From the NCBI GenBank assembly GCA_900318745.1, contig ONMC01000002.1, positions 1 to 38,978 on the forward strand: DNA of 38,978 bases, in the 5' to 3' direction. Within the stretch, counting starts at the first letter, position 1, and the number at the start of each line of letters is the position of its first letter. The translations under genes and the position numbers were made by a program. Below, one piece after another: positions 33,764 through 38,978 of the stretch. The notes under the pieces were generated by a model that did not search any database, was not told where the DNA came from, and worked only from the letters and a program-made list of their open reading frames with translations. Origin of the DNA: an uncultured Eubacteriales bacterium. GTDB lineage: Bacteria > Bacillota > Clostridia > Christensenellales > CAG-138.

Positions 33764-34604
33764 TATGATCGGTCTCGTCAGAGATACGCTCGTGAAAGCC
33801 GGATCGACGTTTCGGGAGGACAAAAAGGAAGCATATCGACAGGCAATCGCTGCAGAGAATCATGAAAAAGCAAAGTGGGTGCTGCAAACGATTCTTGACA
33901 ATGCAGAAGCGGCGGAAGCAAACCGCAGTCCGTTGTGCGACGATACCGGGATCCCGCATTTATTGCTGGAAGTGGGACCGGACTGCGCGGTTACGGGACG
34001 GATGCTGGATGACATCAAAGAAGGTGTGAAACAAGGACTTCGCATGCTTCCGGGACGGCCGATGGGCATCATGGGCGACGACAGTCATCGGATCGATCAG
34101 AGCGGCGGTTTGAATCCGGACAGCGCCGGGGTGGAACCTGCGCCGATCCTGCTTCGCCGCTGTGAAGAGAACGTGATCCGGCTGCATATTCTGATGTTCG
34201 GCGGCGGTCCCGCCATACGGGCAAAAACGTATCGGGTATTCCACAAGCACAACACACAGGTCGTTCTGGATGAGATCGTCAAGTGGTCGATCGAAGGCGT
34301 GGCGCAGCTGGGTTGTTCGCCGTGCACGCTTGCCGTAGGGATCGGCAGATCCCATTTCGAAGCGACGTCGATGATGCTTATGGCGCAGACGGACGGAAGG
34401 TACGACGTACAGTCCGACATGGAAGCGGAGATCACGCGCAGGGTCAACGAGGCGAACATCGGTCCTCTCGGGTTGGGCGGAAACACATCCGTTCTTGCGA
34501 CGTTCCTGAAAGTCGGTCCGCAGCGCGCGTCCGGCGTGCGCATCGTCTGCGTCCGTCCGACCTGCTGCTTTGAACCGCGGATCGCGACGGTCGATCTTGC
34601 ATAA
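33750..34604 (+). CDS. Class I fumarase / L-tartrate dehydratase, alpha subunit
   Basis: 284 residues; GGGAGG precedes the ATG. It carries the cluster ligands for the 4Fe-4S centre: Cys63 in SPLCDDTG, Cys189/Cys192 in LGCSPCTLAVGIG and Cys272/Cys273 in RPTCCFEPR, of which one of each pair is used. Together with the beta subunit it should add or remove water from a dicarboxylic acid (fumarate-malate, tartrate-oxaloacetate or a methyl analogue). It is the last enzyme gene of the acid block. The Fe-S centre is oxygen-sensitive in this class, in line with an anaerobe. Confidence 0.9.
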   Translation: MKNSDMIGLVRDTLVKAGSTFREDKKEAYRQAIAAENHEKAKWVLQTILDNAEAAEANRSPLCDDTGIPHLLLEVGPDCAVTGRMLDDIKEGVKQGLRMLPGRPMGIMGDDSHRIDQSGGLNPDSAGVEPAPILLRRCEENVIRLHILMFGGGPAIRAKTYRVFHKHNTQVVLDEIVKWSIEGVAQLGCSPCTLAVGIGRSHFEATSMMLMAQTDGRYDVQSDMEAEITRRVNEANIGPLGLGGNTSVLATFLKVGPQRASGVRIVCVRPTCCFEPRIATVDLA

Positions 34605-34695
34605 GGGAGATCACGGGCGAACATGCCGCGTTTGCCGGGAATCGGCGGCAGACGGCGGAGCAAATCGAAAACCGATTGTTGAGAAAGAGGGATCA

Positions 34696-35853
34696 ATGAA
34701 TCAGACAGAACAGACCTTACTGCTGGCAATACGAAAGGCATTATGGAATCAGCAGGTCGATTTTCCGTCCGATACGGATTGGGATGCGGTCCTGAAAGAA
34801 GCGGAAGAGCAATCGATTCTCGGAATCGTTGCAAGCGCTGCGCCGGATGCGGCTCGGGAAAAACGGAAGAGTAGGATCAGCGCGGTTACCGCTGCGTTTA
34901 TCCGGATTCTTCACGCACAATCGGAATTGTATCGGATTCTGAAAGAGAACGCGATAACCATGGTCATCCTGAAGGGGACGGCGTCCGCGATCTATTATAC
35001 CAACCCGTCGCAGCGTTCCATGGGAGATATCGACTTTCTGGTTCCGATCGAACAGTTTGACCGCGCCAAGGAGCTTTTGACGCAGAACGGGTATGTCGTC
35101 GACGAGGAATCCGGTGTAAAACGTCATATTCATCTGCAGAAAAACGGGATCATTTTCGAACAGCACTGGCGTTTCAGCAGCTATGATTTCGATATTGAGC
35201 GATTTGTCCTGCAGGGAATGGAGAATCCGGAGGTCCATACGATCCTGGGCGCTGCGTTTCCCATGCTGCCCGCGCTGGAAAACGGGCTTGTCTTATTGGC
35301 GCATCTGGTACAGCATCTGCGATCCGGTCTCGGTTTGAGGCAGGTGATCGACTGGATGATGTATGTCGATAAAGAATTGAACGACGAGGCGTGGAACCGG
35401 GCGTTTCGTAAAGCGGTAAGGGAAGCAGGTCTTGAAACGACCGCAGTGACCGTCACGAAAATGTGCCAGATGTATCTCGGGCTGAATCCGGGAATCAAAT
35501 GGCCGGAATCTGCGGATCCGGAATTATGCAGTCTGCTGATTGAGAACCTGCTTGAATCGGGCAACTTCGGGAGAAAACGCGGAGAGGGAATCAAAACCGA
35601 GAAAGTCATCACGCAGATGAAATCCATCGGGTTTTTCCGCTATCTGCAGTTCGCCGGGGAGCACAACTGGAAAGCGTGCCGTAAGCATAAATGGCTGAAG
35701 CCGTTCGCATGGTGCTATCAAATCGGCAGATACATCAAACAGGGCATACAGATGCGAAAGAGAAAGGACGGTATCCTTCTTGACGTAGACAGGGGAGAAC
35801 AGCGTGCTGTTCTGCTCAAAAGACTGAAAATACAGGACCGGAGCGGCACATAA
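34696..35853 (+). CDS. Nucleotidyltransferase-fold protein (PF14907 type)
   Basis: 385 residues from the ATG at 34696, with AAAGAGGG before it. The key block is VILKGTASAIYY, then SQRSMGDIDFLV at about residues 105-117: Gly110-Asp111-Ile112-Asp113 is the metal-binding DxD of the nucleotidyltransferase fold. The rest is helical, with FEQHWRF and a VQHLRSGLGLRQVIDWMMYV segment usual in this family. The family is frequent in surface-polysaccharide loci, but its substrate is not known. The gap of 91 bases before it shows no clear promoter or terminator. Confidence 0.8.
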   Translation: MNQTEQTLLLAIRKALWNQQVDFPSDTDWDAVLKEAEEQSILGIVASAAPDAAREKRKSRISAVTAAFIRILHAQSELYRILKENAITMVILKGTASAIYYTNPSQRSMGDIDFLVPIEQFDRAKELLTQNGYVVDEESGVKRHIHLQKNGIIFEQHWRFSSYDFDIERFVLQGMENPEVHTILGAAFPMLPALENGLVLLAHLVQHLRSGLGLRQVIDWMMYVDKELNDEAWNRAFRKAVREAGLETTAVTVTKMCQMYLGLNPGIKWPESADPELCSLLIENLLESGNFGRKRGEGIKTEKVITQMKSIGFFRYLQFAGEHNWKACRKHKWLKPFAWCYQIGRYIKQGIQMRKRKDGILLDVDRGEQRAVLLKRLKIQDRSGT

Positions 35854-35895
35854 GCTGCGCGGCACGGCGCCGCGGTTGAAAAACAAAGCGATCGC

Positions 35896-35923
35896 TTGCC
35901 GACGCTGTGCGAACCGGTATACG
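35896..35923 (+). promoter_or_regulatory. Weak possible promoter before LCP gene B
   Basis: TTGCCG at 35896-35901 and TATACG at 35918-35923 with a 16-bp spacer, 63 bases before the ATG. The match is modest; the gene may instead be read from upstream. No terminator is seen between the two genes. Confidence 0.3.
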
Positions 35924-35986
35924 GCACGGTGAAACGGGTACCATAATGATGCCTGTTTTCACGCAGAGAACCGGACGGAGAACGAT

Positions 35987-37564
35987 ATGCGAAAAACAGA
36001 TAAACCGATCAATCAAAAGAAAAAGCGAACGCGCATCGCGGTATGGAGTATCGTTGCCGCGATCGTTTGCATCGGTATCACAGCCGGTGCATGGTTTGCA
36101 AACAAAGTGCTGCACCATCCGGAGGATCTGTTTCAAACGGATATCCCGGCAACGGTCCCGAGCGCGACGATGGTTCCGTCGGCTTTTCCTTTGCCGGACG
36201 GAGAGACGGGCAGCGAAGACGATGCCGACATGACGCCGGCACAGCTGCCGGATCCCGGTACGGTCGCCGCTCCGTCGCATATGCTGAACATCATGCTTAC
36301 GGGGATCGATGCATACGAGGACGGAAAAACAACCAGCGGGACGATGCCGCATACGGACTCTATGATGGTGATCGCCGTCAATTTCGATCGGAACACCGTT
36401 GATCTGATCACACTGCCGAGGGACACGCTGACAACGGTTCCGGGTCATTCCGGCTTCTATAAGCTGAACGCGGTTTTCAACGTGGGACTGGAAGGAACGT
36501 TCCATACGAGCGGAAAGTCAGACGACCTGGCGGACGGCTTCGCGCTGATGTGCCGGGCGGCGGAGCGATGGCTCGGCGGGATTTCGATCCCGTACTACTA
36601 CGGTCTGGATTTTCAGGCGGTGGCCGATATCGTGGATGCGATCGGCGGGATCGACTATGACGTCGACCAGGCGTTTCAGGCGATGCGCAGCAAGCGGTCG
36701 TACAGCGTCGGAATGCACCATCTGGACGGCGATGCGGTGATGGGATACTTGCGTATCAGATGGAATGCGGACGGGCTGGACAGTTCCCGCACCGCAAGAC
36801 AGCGCCGCATGATGGTCGCCATCTTCCGGAAACTGAAGACGGAGGGCAGGCTGACGCAGATCCCGGCTCTGATCTCCGCGGCGAACAGCGGCATTTATAC
36901 CAACACAACACTGGCCCAGACGACCGCGCTGGTCAATTATGCGGCACAGCTGGATCCCGACGAGATCCGGACGCGTTCCATGTACGGCGAGATCGGTAAG
37001 ATCGAATATGACTGGCGGTTTGTGTATGTCGACCAGCAAAACCGGATCGATCTGATCAAGGAAGTGTACGGGATCGACGCAAAACCGGTCGGGATCTGTA
37101 CAAGGCAGTACGAACGATGGCTGCACAGCATCGGGTTTGTAACGATCAAACGCCTGCATCAGATCGAGTCCGTTCTGACGCTGATCCAGGAGAAGAAGAC
37201 GGCGGGAGAAACATTTACCGACGAGCAGATCGCGCTGTACGGAAGCTGCTATCGGGATTATCTGAATCTGTATCGCGCGTATGCGGCATTCTCGAATGAA
37301 CTTGCAGACGAATACGCCGTTTCTCCGTGGAGAGAGGATAAAACGAAGCAGAGCAAGTGGTCGGGAGAAGAGAAGCAAATAAACAAAGAACTGACCGCGA
37401 GAGAAAAAGAGATCCGGGAAAAGCTGATCGAGCTGTCGGATGCGGCAAGGTCGTCTCTCAGAGAGCTGGCAAAGTCGATCGGTTACCGGAAAATCGCCTG
37501 GTCGATCAGCGGAAACTGGTATCAGGACGCGGACATCAATGCGGTTTATGTCAACTTCGGTTGA
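35987..37564 (+). CDS. LytR-CpsA-Psr (LCP) family wall-polymer transferase B
   Basis: 525 residues; CGGAGAAC precedes the ATG. A basic N-terminus, a membrane helix (about 17-38), a Pro/Asp-rich linker and the LCP domain (about 95-290) with Asp124 in PHTDSMM and Arg145-Asp146 in LPRD. The 235-residue C-terminal extension is charged and partly coiled-coil-like, ending in GNWYQDADINAVYVNF. The protein is similar to LCP A along its whole length, including the closing motif. The two genes bracket the 9-37.6 kb block in the same orientation, so both may serve the same polymer, or one may serve wall teichoic acid. Confidence 0.9.
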   Translation: MRKTDKPINQKKKRTRIAVWSIVAAIVCIGITAGAWFANKVLHHPEDLFQTDIPATVPSATMVPSAFPLPDGETGSEDDADMTPAQLPDPGTVAAPSHMLNIMLTGIDAYEDGKTTSGTMPHTDSMMVIAVNFDRNTVDLITLPRDTLTTVPGHSGFYKLNAVFNVGLEGTFHTSGKSDDLADGFALMCRAAERWLGGISIPYYYGLDFQAVADIVDAIGGIDYDVDQAFQAMRSKRSYSVGMHHLDGDAVMGYLRIRWNADGLDSSRTARQRRMMVAIFRKLKTEGRLTQIPALISAANSGIYTNTTLAQTTALVNYAAQLDPDEIRTRSMYGEIGKIEYDWRFVYVDQQNRIDLIKEVYGIDAKPVGICTRQYERWLHSIGFVTIKRLHQIESVLTLIQEKKTAGETFTDEQIALYGSCYRDYLNLYRAYAAFSNELADEYAVSPWREDKTKQSKWSGEEKQINKELTAREKEIREKLIELSDAARSSLRELAKSIGYRKIAWSISGNWYQDADINAVYVNFG

Positions 37565-37611
37565 TCGCCGCGAACGGCACCCGCAGCGAAGCGGGGGCAG
37601 GAGTCAAACGG

Positions 37612-37640
37612 AAAGAGCCGTCATACAACGGTTCTTTTTT
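37612..37640 (+). terminator. Intrinsic terminator after LCP gene B
   Basis: Stem AAGAGCCGT with ACGGTTCTT (one G-U pair), a 6-nt loop and six T. It is the first clear terminator on the + strand since the promoter at 8712. Confidence 0.85.
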
Positions 37641-37781
37641 ATTTCCGGGCGGAGCGGAAGGCTGAAAAGGGGCGATGAGGGGCGTCAGTTTCTCTTGCCA
37701 ATCGGGACGGGAGCGCGTAAAAAAGGGGCGGCAAGAAAACGGAAAAACGGATGCGATGCGCACGATCGTGCAGACCTGCAC

Positions 37782-37804
37782 AAAAAAGTACCGGTGATCC
37801 GGTA
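37782..37804 (-). terminator. Second minus-strand terminator behind the aldo/keto reductase
   Basis: On the minus strand, TACCGG-ATCA-CCGGTA followed by CTTTTTT. It stands behind the stronger hairpin at 37813-37838 and probably acts as a backup. Confidence 0.55.
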
Positions 37805-37812
37805 AAAAAGAG

Positions 37813-37838
37813 AAAGGACTGTCGCAGGACAGTCCTTT
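37813..37838 (-). terminator. Main terminator of the right-end aldo/keto reductase gene
   Basis: A perfect 11-bp stem (AAAGGACTGTC with GACAGTCCTTT) with a GCAG loop. On the minus strand it is followed closely by CTCTTTTTT; on the + strand TTTTT also follows, so it could act in both directions. Confidence 0.85.
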
Positions 37839-37857
37839 TTACGTCAAAGCGCGTTTG

Positions 37858-38865
37858 TTATTTATCCAGAACGGCGACCTGGATCGAGGCGACGGCATCC
37901 TCCATGAGCCGGACCTCGTCGGGCGCCAGGACCACGTCAAGACAGCGCACGGTGTCCGCAACGTTTTCGGGTCTGCGCATGCCGACGAGCAGGCTCATGC
38001 GGTCGAACTGCGTGAGCGCCCACGCTTCGACGAGCGCGGCAAAGCTGCAGCCGTGTTCTTCACATATGGGCGTCCAGAGCTCGAATGCTTTTTTGAGCGT
38101 CGGATGGCAGGCGGGATCGACCCACGGGATGCGCGAGCGGATGTCCGTCTTTTCAAAGCGGTGCTCCATAAACTGCGGTGAGGTGAGAAAGCCCTCTTCG
38201 AGCACGCCGTACGTCTGAAAGACCGTGTCGGATTCCTGACAGACCGGGAAATAGTCGCGCCCGTGGAACGGCGAAAGAATGCTGAAAAACTCCTGCACGA
38301 CCGATACGCCCTGCGCCGATGAAGGCGCGTTCCGATAGGCGCGCAGGTCGTCCGGCTGACTGTTCGAAAGCCCGTAGGCACGGATCTTGCCCTCCCGGAC
38401 CAGATCTTCGAGCGCGCCGACCGTCTCTTCGACCGGAAAGCTCTTGCACACATAGTGCACGATCAGCGAATCGAGATAATCGGTCTGCATGCGGCGGAGC
38501 GAATCCTCAACGTCGCGGCGGATCGCTTCGGGACGCGTATCGTTGTTGACCGTATAGCCGTCGCGTGAGTAATGAAAATTTCCGCCTTCGCCGCGCCAGT
38601 TCAGAGAACACTTCGTCTGCAGCACAAAGTCGTGCCGCCGCCTTTTCAGCGCCTCTCCGAGCAGCGTTTCCGAAACGCCCGTGCCGTAAACCGGCGCCGT
38701 ATCGATGTAATTGATCCCGACGTCACTGCACGCATCGAGCAGCGACTTCGCCTCCTGTACCGTCGAATCGTGATCCGACCACACGCTGCCGCCTCCGAGA
38801 CCCCATGTGCCGAGCGCGATCGTGCTCACTTCGATGCCCGAACGCCCGAGTTCCATCCGCTTCAT
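37858..38865 (-). CDS. Aldo/keto reductase
   Basis: 335 residues from the ATG at 38865 on the minus strand, with AAGGAG 10 bases upstream; a longer frame from 38925 lies within the promoter and is unlikely. The barrel starts MKRMELGRSGIEVSTIALGTW; the tetrad residues Asp55 (YIDTAPVYG), Tyr60 and Lys85 are in place, and the catalytic His is in SLIVHYV. It reduces carbonyl compounds with NADPH; the substrate is not readable. Related to YajO/YghZ-type and to plant-like AKRs in its LGTWGLGGG start. It is monocistronic and unrelated in direction to the large cluster. Confidence 0.88.
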   Translation of the reverse strand: MKRMELGRSGIEVSTIALGTWGLGGGSVWSDHDSTVQEAKSLLDACSDVGINYIDTAPVYGTGVSETLLGEALKRRRHDFVLQTKCSLNWRGEGGNFHYSRDGYTVNNDTRPEAIRRDVEDSLRRMQTDYLDSLIVHYVCKSFPVEETVGALEDLVREGKIRAYGLSNSQPDDLRAYRNAPSSAQGVSVVQEFFSILSPFHGRDYFPVCQESDTVFQTYGVLEEGFLTSPQFMEHRFEKTDIRSRIPWVDPACHPTLKKAFELWTPICEEHGCSFAALVEAWALTQFDRMSLLVGMRRPENVADTVRCLDVVLAPDEVRLMEDAVASIQVAVLDK

Positions 38866-38896
38866 ACCACGTATCTCCTTTGCTTTGTTCCTGTTG

Positions 38897-38925
38897 ATTA
38901 TACCGCTGTTTGCGCATCTTCGCAA
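38897..38925 (-). promoter_or_regulatory. Promoter of the right-end aldo/keto reductase
   Basis: On the minus strand, TTGCGA (38925-38920), a 17-bp spacer and a perfect TATAAT (38902-38897), 31 bases before the ATG. Confidence 0.8.
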
Positions 38926-38978
38926 CCGTTCCGATGCAGGATCGGACCGAAAAAAAGGATCCGTCCGTACTTTGTTCC

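Noticed and set aside
38926..38978. Possible further element at the right edge (A-run between GGACC and GTCCG blocks)
   Set aside because: The pairing is short and the sequence is cut by the window end; nothing can be supported.
1..38978. tRNA, rRNA, insertion sequences, phage genes, attachment sites
   Set aside because: I looked for tRNA-like folds, transposase or integrase signatures and terminal repeats on both strands by eye and saw none that hold up; a tRNAscan/ISfinder run would be decisive.

Overview
The window looks like chromosomal DNA of a Gram-positive member of the Bacillota, probably a gut-type clostridial lineage. Reasons: strong AGGAGG-type ribosome binding sites, sigma-A-like promoters with 17-bp spacers, two LytR-CpsA-Psr (LCP) wall-polymer transferases, no outer-membrane export genes, and a secreted protein built from Ig-like repeats and a Listeria-Bacteroides repeat. 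The lineage is inference; no rRNA or other marker is present. Base composition is fairly GC-rich in the flanks and visibly AT-richer in parts of 19-26 kb.

Left flank (1-8567): the 3' end of a thioredoxin reductase gene; a secreted caspase-like (C14) protein with four 90-residue Ig-like repeats; a PlsC-type acyltransferase with a zinc ribbon; a two-domain iron-sulfur flavoprotein; an HD-domain hydrolase; and, convergent to these, an IMP dehydrogenase gene (guaB).

Core (8712-25775): a consensus-like promoter and a leader of about 330 nt, holding a possible 36-codon ORF, precede LCP gene A and a cell-surface glycopolymer cluster. The cluster has a PglF/CapD-type sugar-nucleotide 4,6-dehydratase, a DegT aminotransferase, an initiating phosphoglycosyl transferase, a Wzy-like polymerase, a Wzx-like flippase, an opine-dehydrogenase-like gene and six ATP-grasp ligases of three kinds (four sugar-transfer-associated, one TupA-like, one CarB/PurK-like). 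No ordinary glycosyltransferase is recognisable. The simplest reading is a Wzx/Wzy-type, wall-attached polymer built on an amino sugar and assembled or decorated by amide bonds, related to teichuronopeptide, with an opine as a possible substituent. This is the most novel system in the window.

Metabolic block (25817-34604): in the same direction and with no visible terminator before it, a TRAP-type permease with a very small partner protein, then an MmgE/PrpD protein, an aldo/keto reductase, a phosphonopyruvate/sulfopyruvate-decarboxylase-type ThDP enzyme, a U32-like TIM-barrel protein, a citrate-lyase-like C-C lyase and a two-subunit class I fumarase/tartrate dehydratase. It looks like uptake and breakdown of a hydroxylated di- or tricarboxylic acid; the substrate cannot be read from the sequence. 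A strong hairpin without a U-tract separates the transporter pair from the enzymes.

Right flank (34696-38978): a nucleotidyltransferase of the PF14907 type, LCP gene B (paralogous to A, with the same unusual C-terminal extension), a terminator, and a convergent aldo/keto reductase gene with its own consensus-like promoter. The two LCP genes bracket the whole 9-37.6 kb block.
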